Part shown: positions 33,992 through 43,197 of the stretch, one piece after another | Layout of the letters: every line of letters starts with the position of its first letter | How positions within the stretch are numbered: the first letter of the stretch is position 1 | Assembly: GCA_963827785.1 (NCBI GenBank) | Contig: CAWHCT010000004.1 | Span: forward strand, 1-64,000 | Source: Site-B1 sp963827785 | GTDB lineage: Bacteria > Bacteroidota > Bacteroidia > Flavobacteriales > Flavobacteriaceae | Direction of reading: 5' to 3' | DNA length: 64,000 bases | Notes under the pieces: model-generated | Told to the model about the DNA's origin: nothing | The model's database searches: none | The model's input: only the letters and a program-made list of their open reading frames with translations | Program-made: the position numbers and the translations under genes

Positions 33992-34483
33992 ATGAATAAA
34001 GGAAAATTACATAATATCAAAAAATCCGGGTTTAAAATCCCTAATAACTATTTTGATGGTTTGGAGGATTCCATAATGGATCAAATTAATCTTTCTGAAA
34101 AAATAACCGGTACAGGATTTAAGACTCCCGATAATTATTTTGAAACTCTGGAAGATAAAATTCTGGTTAAGGTTAATCATGAGCCAAAAGTAATTTCGTT
34201 GTTCTCAAAACGAAATTTAGTTTACCTAACAGGAATTGCGGCCACATTAATATTAATGTTTAACATAATAGGGAATAGAAATGAATTGACTTTTGATGAC
34301 CTGGAAATGACCTCTATTGAGAATTATCTATCTGAAGAAGATATCAATGCATACGAACTTGCCTCGCTTTTAACAAACGACGAATTGATCACAGATAATT
34401 TTATCGATTCAGAAGTACCTTCAGATGTATTGGAAGAATATCTCTTACAAAACACAACAATTGAAGATTTAATAACCGAATAA
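33992..34483 (+). CDS. Single-pass membrane protein with internal repeat, likely anti-sigma-like
   Basis: 163 residues. The cytoplasmic N-terminus has a tandem motif: G-F-K-I-P-N-N-Y-F-D-G-L-E-D-S-I (about 13-28) and G-F-K-T-P-D-N-Y-F-E-T-L-E-D-K-I (about 43-58). One transmembrane helix follows (L-V-Y-L-T-G-I-A-A-T-L-I-L-M-F), then a strongly acidic outer tail. The gene lies between an ECF sigma gene and a sensor-like gene (two bases away), so a regulatory role towards the sigma factor is likely but not proven. No zinc-binding anti-sigma motif is present. Confidence 0.7.
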   Translation: MNKGKLHNIKKSGFKIPNNYFDGLEDSIMDQINLSEKITGTGFKTPDNYFETLEDKILVKVNHEPKVISLFSKRNLVYLTGIAATLILMFNIIGNRNELTFDDLEMTSIENYLSEEDINAYELASLLTNDELITDNFIDSEVPSDVLEEYLLQNTTIEDLITE

Positions 34484-34485
34484 CT

Positions 34486-34932
34486 ATGAAAAAATTACTA
34501 CTCATATTAATACTGACCTTATCCATTACAGCTTTTTCTCAGGATAAAGACAGGTATGAACGCATCAAGGCCTTAAAAATAGCATTTATTACAGAGAGAC
34601 TGGAACTCACAGAAACTGAAGCTCAAAAATTCTGGCCAATCTATAATGTTTTTGAAGCTGAAAATCATAAACTTCGCAGGGAAACATCAGGAAAATACAG
34701 AAAAGTAGATTTTGATACTATGAACGAACAAGATGCTAAAAAACATCTGGAAGAAATGATGATATCGGATGCTAAAAAGCATCAGCTAAAACAACAATTT
34801 GTAAATGACCTTTTAAAGGTTTTACCTGCAAAAAAGATAATTTTGCTGAAAGTTACAGAAGATGCCTTTAACCAACGCATGATGGAACAATTCAGAAAAC
34901 GACGTGAAAGCATTAGGAAAGAATATCCATAA
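34486..34932 (+). CDS. Periplasmic helical protein of the 'sensor of ECF sigma factor' type
   Basis: 148 residues with signal peptide MKKLLLILILTLSITAFSQD. The mature part is all helix: I-T-E-R-L-E-L-T-E-T-E-A-Q-K-F-W-P-I-Y-N, then many Lys, Glu and Gln. The L-E-L-T-x-x-E-A-x-K-F-W-P pattern resembles Spy/CpxP-like periplasmic proteins, which sense or bind unfolded proteins. Flavobacterial homologues next to ECF genes are annotated as sensors of ECF-type sigma factors. It is last in the operon and followed by a terminator. Confidence 0.78.
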   Translation: MKKLLLILILTLSITAFSQDKDRYERIKALKIAFITERLELTETEAQKFWPIYNVFEAENHKLRRETSGKYRKVDFDTMNEQDAKKHLEEMMISDAKKHQLKQQFVNDLLKVLPAKKIILLKVTEDAFNQRMMEQFRKRRESIRKEYP

Positions 34933-34934
34933 AA

Positions 34935-34960
34935 AAAGAAGCCAGCAGGCTTTTTTTTTG
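34935..34960 (+). terminator. Terminator of the second ECF operon
   Basis: AAGCC / GGCTT stem, AGCA loop and a run of nine Ts. Confidence 0.8.
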
Positions 34961-34966
34961 CCTTGA

Positions 34967-34993
34967 TGTCATTCTGAGCTTGTTGAAGAATCT
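34967..34993 (+). repeat. Dispersed repeat element, copy B
   Basis: Begins TGTCATTCTGAGCTTGTTGA and lies between the terminator and the stop of the convergent lipoprotein gene. It matches copy A (13395-13421) at 21 of 27 positions. The form is like the common Bacteroidota short intergenic repeat. Confidence 0.6.
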
Positions 34994-34994
34994 A

Positions 34995-36104
34995 TTATCT
35001 GAAAGTTAATTTAGAGATTCTACCTTGACCTGCAGCGCAAGCAATACTGTCATTCAAGAATCTTATGGTGTAAAACCCTTCATCACTTAAATGTTTCCAA
35101 GAGTAACCTGAATCGTTGCTATAGTCAATTCCTTTAAACCCTACTGCAACCAATTCGTTCCCTTTTCCATTCGGAATATACTGAACGCAACTTCTGTAAC
35201 CAGGTTCCTGATTTTGAGCAACCAATTCCCAAGTCTTCCCACCATCTGCAGTTCTTATTTTATTAGCTTGATTATTGTCCGGTTTAGTGTAATCACCTCC
35301 AATGGCAAAACCATTCAATTCATCATAAAAATCTATAGAGAATATTCCAGTAGTTTCCTTTCCCTGAATAATTGGTGTCTCAAATACATCCCAGGTTTTA
35401 CCTTTGTCAGGGGAATATAGAATTCTGCTCGCCTTTCCTCCAGTTGCAACCCAAGTATTGTCACCTATAATAGCAATATTGGTATCACTTGCTGCAAATG
35501 CTGCTTCACCTACTTTGGCTTTTGGTAAATCATTACAGGAGAGTTTTGTCCATGTATTTCCGCCATCTCGAGTAATAATGATACTCATACAATCCTCTGT
35601 AGGATCTCCAATGGCAATACCCTCAAGGTTATTCCAGAAATCCATGGAATCGTAGAATGCTTTTGGGTGGTTTTCCTGGTAGACAATTTTAGTATCATCT
35701 AATTTCATTTTAAATAACAATGCCGGACTATCTATCGACAAGGTGAAAAATGTATTATCAATTTTTTTTATTGCTCTCAAATTTAAATCTACAGTATCAT
35801 TTTTACATATGGTTAAAATTCCTCCAGTGGATTCAGTTGGTTTATTAGCTGTAGAATCTGTAAATAAATTATATATAATTCCAACTTCTCCCATAGATGT
35901 AGCAAATGCTACTTCACCCATTTCATCCACCTCCAATGCTCTCACATTCAACAAAGAATCTTTCATCAATGTTTCAATCTCAACCTCAGAAATCGTCCTT
36001 GTAATTTTAGATTTAGAAATATTTCCCGGAAAAAATCTTTCTTCCATTTTACAGGAAAACGATAAGGATACAATCAGAAAACAAGCAATCACTCTTGAAA
36101 CCAT
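34995..36104 (-). CDS. YCF48-like beta-propeller lipoprotein
   Basis: About 369 residues from the ATG at 36104 (MVSRVIACFLIVSLSFSC), which opens on a lipoprotein signal; the longer frame to 36158 would bury it. The mature part is a propeller with BNR-like repeats: T-R-D-G-G-N-T-W-T-K-L, S-P-D-K-G-K-T-W-D-V, T-A-D-G-G-K-T-W-E-L and S-N-D-S-G-Y-S-W-K-H. Related proteins help assemble photosystem II in phototrophs; in Bacteroidota the role is unknown and the usual label 'oxidoreductase' is unsupported by motifs. Confidence 0.82.
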   Translation of the reverse strand: MVSRVIACFLIVSLSFSCKMEERFFPGNISKSKITRTISEVEIETLMKDSLLNVRALEVDEMGEVAFATSMGEVGIIYNLFTDSTANKPTESTGGILTICKNDTVDLNLRAIKKIDNTFFTLSIDSPALLFKMKLDDTKIVYQENHPKAFYDSMDFWNNLEGIAIGDPTEDCMSIIITRDGGNTWTKLSCNDLPKAKVGEAAFAASDTNIAIIGDNTWVATGGKASRILYSPDKGKTWDVFETPIIQGKETTGIFSIDFYDELNGFAIGGDYTKPDNNQANKIRTADGGKTWELVAQNQEPGYRSCVQYIPNGKGNELVAVGFKGIDYSNDSGYSWKHLSDEGFYTIRFLNDSIACAAGQGRISKLTFR

Positions 36105-36168
36105 AAACAACTTCTTTAATTCACTAACAAAGAAACAGATAAACAAATCAAGATACAAACAAATCCCT

Positions 36169-36176
36169 TACCTTTG
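36169..36176 (+). promoter_or_regulatory. Putative -7 element of rsmB
   Basis: TACCTTTG followed by CA, 18 bases before the ATG at 36195. Confidence 0.55.
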
Positions 36177-36194
36177 CACCCTTAATAAACAAAA

Positions 36195-37421
36195 ATGCGA
36201 TTACACAGGAATTTATGCTTTGCAGTAGTTGATGGTCTTAACCTCATTTTCAATGAAGGTCAATATGCCGATAAAGTTGTGCAACAACTGCTTAAAAGAG
36301 ACAAACGTTGGGGAAGTCGGGACAGAGCCTTTGTTGCTGAAACAACTTATGATATTGTTCGTTGGAAACGCCTTTATGCTGAAATAGCTGAAGTAAAAGA
36401 GCCCTTTACAAGAGATAATTCTTGGCGCTTATTTGCTGTTTGGGCAACTCTTAAGGGGATTAAATTACCTGATTGGAAATATTTTGAAGACACACCAACA
36501 AGACGTATTAAAGGCAGATTTGATGAATTATCCAAAACAAGAAAATTCGCAGAGTCCATTCCGGATTGGATGGATGAATTAGGAGTCAAAGAATTAGGCG
36601 AATCCATTTGGACCAAAGAGATTGCTGCTCAAAATCAACAGGCTGATGTTATTCTTAGAGTTAACACCTTAAAAATTACAAAAGAAGAGTTGCAATCGAA
36701 ATTATTTGATGAAAATATTGAAACTGAATTAATCAAAGGATATCCATCAGCATTAAAGCTTAAAGAAAGAGCAAATGTTTTCATGACCGAAGCCTTTAAG
36801 AAAGGCTATTTTGAAGTTCAGGATGCCTCATCACAACTGGTTGCAGAATTTCTAGATGTAAAACCAGGCATGAAAGTTGTTGATACTTGCGCAGGAGCCG
36901 GAGGGAAAACATTACACATAGCTTCATTGATGGAAAATAAAGGTCAGATCGTCGCTATGGATCTTTATGAAAGTAAACTTAAACAATTAAAGATCAGAGC
37001 AAGAAGAGATGGTGTCCATAATATTGATATGAAAGTAATTGACTCCACTAAACCGATTAAAAAATTGTATGATAAGGCTGATAGAGTACTTATTGACGCA
37101 CCATGTTCCGGTTTAGGCGTGTTGCGCAGAAATCCAGATGCGAAGTGGAAATTGCAACCGGAATTCATTGAAAATATAAAAAAAGTTCAGCAAGATGTTT
37201 TGCAACAGTACTCTAAAATGGTAAAACCGGGCGGAAAAATGGTCTATGCAACCTGTTCTGTGTTACCATCTGAAAATCAGGAGCAAGTACAGGCATTTTT
37301 AACATCTGAATCAGGAAAAGATTTTATATTTGTAAAGGACAAAAAAATATTGGCACATCAATCTGGTTTTGACGGATTTTATATGGCGCTTTTGGAAAAA
37401 AACAACCCGAATTTAGTATGA
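36195..37421 (+). CDS. rsmB: 16S rRNA m5C967 methyltransferase family protein (RsmB/NOP)
   Basis: 408 residues. N-terminal NusB-like helical part (A-D-K-V-V-Q-Q-L-L-K-R-D-K-R-W-G-S-R-D-R), then the methyltransferase: SAM motif V-D-T-C-A-G-A-G-G-K-T-L-H, motif IV D-A-P-C-S-G-L-G-V-L-R-R-N-P-D and motif VI Y-A-T-C-S-V-L-P-S-E-N. The two Cys (P-C and T-C) are the release and nucleophile residues of m5C enzymes. It overlaps the endonuclease gene by four bases (ATGA). Confidence 0.9.
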   Translation: MRLHRNLCFAVVDGLNLIFNEGQYADKVVQQLLKRDKRWGSRDRAFVAETTYDIVRWKRLYAEIAEVKEPFTRDNSWRLFAVWATLKGIKLPDWKYFEDTPTRRIKGRFDELSKTRKFAESIPDWMDELGVKELGESIWTKEIAAQNQQADVILRVNTLKITKEELQSKLFDENIETELIKGYPSALKLKERANVFMTEAFKKGYFEVQDASSQLVAEFLDVKPGMKVVDTCAGAGGKTLHIASLMENKGQIVAMDLYESKLKQLKIRARRDGVHNIDMKVIDSTKPIKKLYDKADRVLIDAPCSGLGVLRRNPDAKWKLQPEFIENIKKVQQDVLQQYSKMVKPGGKMVYATCSVLPSENQEQVQAFLTSESGKDFIFVKDKKILAHQSGFDGFYMALLEKNNPNLV

Positions 37422-38398
37422 AGCATTTTTACTTATCATTATTTTTAGTAACAACTTGTAGTTTTGCACAACTTACACCTCCGCCAAATTTACAATCATA
37501 TTATAGCGGAGTTGATTTCTCATTGACTGGAACTCCATTATATGACGATTTAGCAACTGAAACAATTGCAAAGCATACTACTTTTTTAGATTATGCCGAT
37601 CGACATGATTACTTATACGATGCAGATGAAGATCTTTCTAACCCCTCTAATGTGATCTTAATTTACAGTGGAGAAAGTAGAAGTGAAACTGAATACCTGT
37701 CCGGAAACAATCCTGATATGCCTCAGACATTTAATACGGAGCACGTTTATCCGCAATCTTTAATAGAAAATACTGCTAAAGGTGATTTGCATCATTTAAG
37801 AAGTTGTGATATTACCATCAATTCAAACCGAGGAAATGATCCATTTGCTGACGGCTCTGGAAGTTATGCTGATTTGGGAAGCAGCTGGTTTCCGGGAGAT
37901 GAATGGAAAGGCGATGTGGCACGAATGATTATGTATTTAAACTTAAGGTATGCGGAACCTTTTAATGATGTTGGGGTATTAAGTTTGTTTTTACAATGGA
38001 ATACAGACGACCCAGTATCTCCATTTGAAGATCAACGTAATACTGTTATTAGTTCAGTTCAAGGTAACAGAAATCCGTTTATAGATAACCCGTATATAGC
38101 TACCTTAATTTGGGGAGGCTCTTCTGCAGAGAATCGGTGGGGTACAATGGCTGTAAATGATTTAGATCACAATTTTTCTAAAATATATCCTAATCCAGTT
38201 ACAAATGATTTATTATATATTGATACGAATCAGAATTTAAAAATTGAGATATATAATGTTTTAGGCAAAAAAATCATTACAGATGAAGTGAACTCTAATA
38301 AAAACTATCTTAATTTGTCCAAATTAAATAGTGGAATCTACTTAATAAAAATAGGGAATAACAAGCATTCCATAACACAAAAACTGATTAAGCAATAA
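37418..38398 (+). CDS. Secreted endonuclease I family nuclease with T9SS sorting domain
   Basis: 326 residues. Signal peptide MKHFYLSLFLVTTCSFAQ. The nuclease core of the His-Me finger endonuclease I family is N-T-E-H-V-Y-P-Q-S-L, G-D-L-H-H-L-R and N-S-N-R-G-N-D-P-F. The last 75 residues are a T9SS type A sorting domain (I-Y-P-N-P-V-T-N-D-L, L-N-S-G-I-Y-L-I-K-I). It should degrade extracellular DNA at the cell surface or in the medium. It is translationally coupled to rsmB (ATGA), an odd pairing of a ribosome enzyme and an exported nuclease. Confidence 0.9.
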   Translation: MKHFYLSLFLVTTCSFAQLTPPPNLQSYYSGVDFSLTGTPLYDDLATETIAKHTTFLDYADRHDYLYDADEDLSNPSNVILIYSGESRSETEYLSGNNPDMPQTFNTEHVYPQSLIENTAKGDLHHLRSCDITINSNRGNDPFADGSGSYADLGSSWFPGDEWKGDVARMIMYLNLRYAEPFNDVGVLSLFLQWNTDDPVSPFEDQRNTVISSVQGNRNPFIDNPYIATLIWGGSSAENRWGTMAVNDLDHNFSKIYPNPVTNDLLYIDTNQNLKIEIYNVLGKKIITDEVNSNKNYLNLSKLNSGIYLIKIGNNKHSITQKLIKQ

Positions 38399-38417
38399 GC
38401 TTCAAAATATAATATAT

Positions 38418-38448
38418 AAAAAGGACCATTTTTCAATGGTCTTTTTTA
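38418..38448 (+). terminator. Terminator after the endonuclease gene
   Basis: AAGGACCATT / AATGGTCTTT stem, TTTC loop and a T-run. Confidence 0.85.
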
Positions 38449-38459
38449 TTTTTATATCT

Positions 38460-39323
38460 ATGGTATCACAAGAATTTATAGATTATTTATCAAATCTTAT
38501 AGGCTCAAAAATAACAAGCATTCAATCTGTTTCTGGAGGAGATATATCATCGGCGTATTTGGTTACAACAGGATCTGAAAAGTTCTTTTTAAAAACAAAT
38601 TCAAATGCAAACGATCTTGATATGTTCTTATCAGAGGAAAAGGCATTAAAAATTATCGCAGAAACAAATACCATTGCAGTACCAAAAATACTGGCTTGCG
38701 GCTCCTTTAGTGATTATTCCTTTATTATAATGGAATATATAGTTTCAAAATCTCCTGATAATAAAGAATTGGAATTATTTGGATCTCAATTGGCCCAGTT
38801 GCATCAAATCACTTCGGACGAATTTGGTTTTGACAGTAATAACTTCATAGGCAGTTTACATCAAAGCAATAAAAAACATAAGTACTGGAATGACTTTTAC
38901 ATTGAAGAACGATTGACACCTCAATTGGAATTAGCTTATTCGAAGGGATTACTTAAAAATTCTGAAATTCCTAAAACCAAAAATATGAAAGTTAGTTGTT
39001 CATCTTATTTTGATGGGGTTAAACCATCTTTATTACATGGTGACTTATGGAGCGGTAACTATTTGATCTCAAAAGATGGGATTCCTTACCTGATAGATCC
39101 TTCAACCTATTTTGGACATAATGAAATTGATATAGCTATGAGCAAACTTTTCGGTGGATTCGGGACATCTTTTTACCAATCATATTGGAGTATACATCCA
39201 CAAGATGATCTCACTGAATCAAGAATAGAACTGTACCAACTATATTATTTATTAGTTCATTTAAACCTATTTGGAAGATCGTACTACTCTTCAGTAAAAA
39301 GTATATTAGACAAGTATTTTTAA
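38460..39323 (+). CDS. Fructosamine kinase family protein
   Basis: About 287 residues from the ATG at 38460 (MVSQEFIDYLSNLIGSKITS); the frame opens 24 bases earlier, but that start would lie in the terminator hairpin. Kinase-like fold: F-F-L-K-T-N-S with the ATP Lys, I-I-M-E-Y-I hinge, L-L-H-G-D-L-W-S-G-N-Y-L catalytic loop and Y-L-I-D-P-S-T-Y-F-G-H metal site (D-P-S in place of D-P-A). The family phosphorylates protein-bound ketoamines (FN3K) or small sugars. It could repair glycated proteins. Confidence 0.88.
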   Translation: MVSQEFIDYLSNLIGSKITSIQSVSGGDISSAYLVTTGSEKFFLKTNSNANDLDMFLSEEKALKIIAETNTIAVPKILACGSFSDYSFIIMEYIVSKSPDNKELELFGSQLAQLHQITSDEFGFDSNNFIGSLHQSNKKHKYWNDFYIEERLTPQLELAYSKGLLKNSEIPKTKNMKVSCSSYFDGVKPSLLHGDLWSGNYLISKDGIPYLIDPSTYFGHNEIDIAMSKLFGGFGTSFYQSYWSIHPQDDLTESRIELYQLYYLLVHLNLFGRSYYSSVKSILDKYF

Positions 39324-39393
39324 TTGTGAATTAAAACGTGAATAACTTCTTATTCTCACGAATCATTTAAGATCTCTTTTCCCTTAAAAAGTT

Positions 39394-39401
39394 TAAATTT
39401 G
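39394..39401 (+). promoter_or_regulatory. Putative -7 element of purL
   Basis: TAAATTTG, 32 bases before the purL ATG at 39434. Confidence 0.5.
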
Positions 39402-39433
39402 TATTTTACTAATCTTAACACATTTGGGGTATA

Positions 39434-42400
39434 ATGATTCATTTCTTTGGAAACATTAACAGTAAAATTTTTGCTGTACAAACAACAGAAGAATTATCAA
39501 AAGAAACAATTGCTAAACTAACTTGGTTGTTCGGCAACCAACCCATAATTGAGCAAGCATCCATCGATGCTTTTTTTGTTGGTCCACGTGCAGCAATGAT
39601 CACACCATGGAGTACTAACGCTGTTGAGATTACTCAAAATATGGCTGTTTCCGGAATTATCAGAATTGAAGAATTTCAAGCTGTTGCTGAAGGATTTTCA
39701 GATTTTGACCCAATGTTGTCTCAAAAATACGAAGGACTAAACCAAGATATTTTTACCATTAATATTCAACCAGAACCAATTTTAGAGATTGATAATATTT
39801 CAAGTTACAACCAAAAAGAAGGATTGTCATTAAGTGATGATGAAGTTGAATATTTAGAAAACTTGTCAAAAAAATTAAAAAGAAAACTAACTGATTCTGA
39901 AGTCTTCGGATTTTCGCAAGTGAATAGTGAACACTGTCGGCATAAAATATTTAACGGAACGTTTGTGATTGACGGTGTTGAAAAACCGACATCCCTATTC
40001 AAACTAATAAAAGAGACCTCAAAACAAAATCATAACGATATTGTTTCAGCATATAAAGACAACGTTGCATTTGTAAAAGGTCCCAGAGTAGAGCAATTTG
40101 CACCAAAACGTGCAGATATACCAGAATACTATGAAATAAAAGAGTTTGATTCGGTTATTTCTCTTAAAGCAGAAACCCATAACTTCCCAACTACAGTGGA
40201 GCCTTTTAATGGTGCGGCAACGGGTTCAGGAGGAGAAATCAGAGACAGACTCGCTGGTGGAAAAGGATCGCTTCCTTTGGCAGGAACTGCTGTTTATATG
40301 ACATCCTATTCCCGATTGGAAAAAAACAGTCCCGATAGCAATCGGGATTGGGAAAATGCCATGAAAGAACGTGCTTGGTTGTATCAAACGCCTATCGATA
40401 TTTTAATTAAAGCATCTAATGGTGCATCCGATTTTGGTAATAAATTCGGCCAGCCACTTATATGCGGTTCTGTTCTAACTTTTGAGCATAACGAAAATAA
40501 CAGAAAACTAGGCTATGACAAAGTCATTATGCAGGCTGGTGGAATTGGATATGGAAAAGCAGATCAAGCCTTAAAAGACACACCAAAAACTGGTGACAAA
40601 ATTGTGATTCTAGGAGGTGAGAATTATAGAATAGGAATGGGTGGGGCTGCTGTGTCTTCTTCTGATACAGGAGAATTTGCTTCCGGTATTGAATTGAATG
40701 CCGTACAACGTTCCAACCCTGAAATGCAAAAACGAGCTGCCAATGCTATTCGTGGAATGGTTGAAAGTGATGAGAATTTTATCGTTTCCATTCATGACCA
40801 TGGAGCTGGTGGACATCTAAATTGTTTATCAGAATTGGTTGAAGAAACAGGTGGTAAAATCGATTTGGATAAATTGCCTGTTGGTGACCCAACTTTGTCT
40901 GCTAAAGAAATAATTGGTAACGAATCACAAGAACGAATGGGATTGGTTATTGCTGAAAATCATATTGAACATTTACACAGAATTGCAGATCGAGAGCGTT
41001 CACCTTTCTACACTGTTGGTGATGTGACTGGTGATGATAGATTTACATTCGAGTCAAAATCCAAAGGCGACAAACCTATGGATTTAGCCTTGGAAGATAT
41101 GTTTGGAAGCTCGCCTAAAACCATCATGAACGATATCACAATCGAAAGAAATTATGGCGGTATTTCCTATGACCCAAATAATTTCCATACCTATTTAGAA
41201 CAAGTTTTACAGTTAGAAGCTGTAGCTTGTAAAGATTGGTTAACAAACAAGGTTGATAGATGTGTTGGCGGAAAAGTAGCCAAGCAACAATGTGTTGGTA
41301 CCTTTACAAATTCCGTTGAATAATGTTGGTGTAATGGCCTTGGATTATAAAGGAAAAGAAGGCATTGCAACGTCTATTGGTCATTCACCTATTTCTGGAT
41401 TGATTAATCCTGTTGCGGGAAGTAGAAACTCAATTACAGAATCGCTAACAAATATTATTTGGGCTCCTTTAAAAGATGGATTAAAAAGCGTTTCATTGTC
41501 TGCTAATTGGATGTGGCCTTGCAAAAATGAAGGTGAAGATGCTCGTTTATATGAAGCCGTTGAAGCCGTTTCAGAGTTTTCAATTGATTTAGGAATCAAT
41601 GTGCCAACAGGAAAAGATTCACTTGTCCATGAAGCAAAAATATCCTAATGATGAAGTGATTGCTCCAGGAACTGTGATCATCTCTGCAGCAGGAAATTGT
41701 AATGATATCTACCAATGTGGTTGAACCAGTTTTTAAAAAAAATGCAGGAGATATTTATTACATCAATATTTCACAAGATGATTTTAAATTAGGAGGAAGT
41801 TCATTTGCACAAATAATGAATAAGATTGGAAGCAACACACCAACTGTAAAAAGTGCTGCTTACGTTAAAACTGTTTTCAATACGATTCAGAAATTAATTA
41901 AAGATGGAAAAATCGTTGCTGGACACGATGTCGCTTCAGGTGGATTGATAACTACCTTATTGGAAATGTGTTTTGCTGATAACAATTTAGGAGCCGAATT
42001 GGATATTACTGAATTGAATCAAAAAGATTCCATAAAAGTCTTGTTTTCTGAAAATTCAGGAATTGTAATTCAAGCAAAAGATGCTTCAATCGAATCCGTT
42101 TTATCAGAAGCTAATATAGATTACTTCAAAATAGGAAAAGTAACCAAAAGTGATGTGTTAAGTATCATCAATCAAGCAGAAGTGTTTACACTAACGGTTT
42201 CAAGGTTACGAGATGTTTGGTACAAAACCTCATACCTGCTGGACCAAAAACAAACGGCTAACAATTTAGCTGAAGAACGTTATAACAATTATAAAAATCA
42301 ACCCTTACAGTATATATTCCCAAAACATTTCACAGGGAAACTACCTGTCGTTTCGAGCGCAGACGAGAAATCTCGTCCAAAAGCAGCAATCATTCGAGAA

Positions 42401-43117
42401 AAAGGAAGTAATTCTGAACGCGAAATGGCAAATGCCATGTATTTAGCTGGTTTTGATGTAAAAGATGTCCACATGACCGATTTAATTTCTGGTCGTGAAA
42501 CCTTGGAAGACATTCAGTTTGTTGGAGCTGTTGGTGGATTTAGTAATTCGGATGTTTTAGGTTCTGCAAAAGGTTGGGCAGGCGCGTTTTTATACAATGA
42601 AAAAGCGAATACAGCTTTACAGAATTTCTTTAAACGTGAAGACACCTTATCTGTTGGAATTTGTAATGGATGTCAATTATTCATGGAATTGGAAGAGATC
42701 AATCCAGAGCATGAAGTGCATGGTAAAATGATTCACAACGATTCTCATAAACATGAGAGTTCTTTTACATCAGTAAAACTTCAGGAGAATAATTCGGTTA
42801 TGTTATCAACTTTAGCTGGAAGCACTTTAGGCGTTTGGATCTCGCATGGCGAAGGAAAATTTGATTTACCATATTCTGAAGACAAATATAATATCGTAGC
42901 CAAATATGGTTACGAAGGCTATCCGCATAATCCAAATGGCTCCGACTTTAACACAGCTATGATGTGCGATAAAACAGGTCGTCATTTAGTAACCATGCCA
43001 CATATTGAGCGTTCGACGTTCCAATGGAATTGGGCTCATTATCCGGAAGGCAGAAAAGATGAAGTGTCTCCTTGGTTAGAAGCTTTTGTGAATGCACGAA
43101 AGTGGTTAACAAAATAA
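39434..43117 (+). CDS. purL: Phosphoribosylformylglycinamidine synthase, three frameshifts
   Basis: Large single-chain PurL (about 1,226 residues after correction) that turns FGAR, glutamine and ATP into FGAM. Landmarks: F-S-Q-V-N-S-E-H-C-R-H, K-A-E-T-H-N-F-P-T-T-V-E-P-F, G-G-E-I-R-D-R, S-I-H-D-H-G-A-G-G, the second synthetase half (H-D-V-A-S-G-G-L near 41930), and the C-terminal glutaminase with V-G-I-C-N-G-C-Q-L-F (nucleophile Cys) and I-S-H-G-E-G-K-F. One extra base each near 41300 (GGTACCT), 41625 (CTTGTCC) and 41710 (ATCTACC) shifts the frame; together they restore it. Two repeat elements lie in variable loops. Monocistronic with its own terminator. Confidence 0.9.
40330..40347. repeat. 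Palindromic element inside purL (CCCGAT type)
   Basis: TCCCGATAGCAATCGGGA: 7-bp arms with a four-base loop. It codes for S-P-D-S-N-R-D in a loop of PurL. The same arm sequence forms the terminator at 4157-4182. Confidence 0.6.
42347..42378. repeat. Repeat-like element inside purL
   Basis: Includes TTTCGAGCGCAGACGAGAAA and a 7-bp inverted repeat GACGAGA / TCTCGTC (42362-42377). It codes for S-S-A-D-E-K-S-R-P in the linker before the glutaminase domain. Related core to the mtaB element. Confidence 0.5.
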
Positions 43118-43138
43118 TAGAAACTAACTGCTAAATAA

Positions 43139-43171
43139 TAAAAAAACTTCTGTAAAAAGAAGTTTTTTTAG
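43139..43171 (+). terminator. Terminator of purL
   Basis: AAAAAACTTCT / AGAAGTTTTTT stem with a short loop and T-run, shortly after the purL stop. Confidence 0.85.
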
Positions 43172-43197
43172 TTTACAAAAAGATGTACTTTTCTAAT

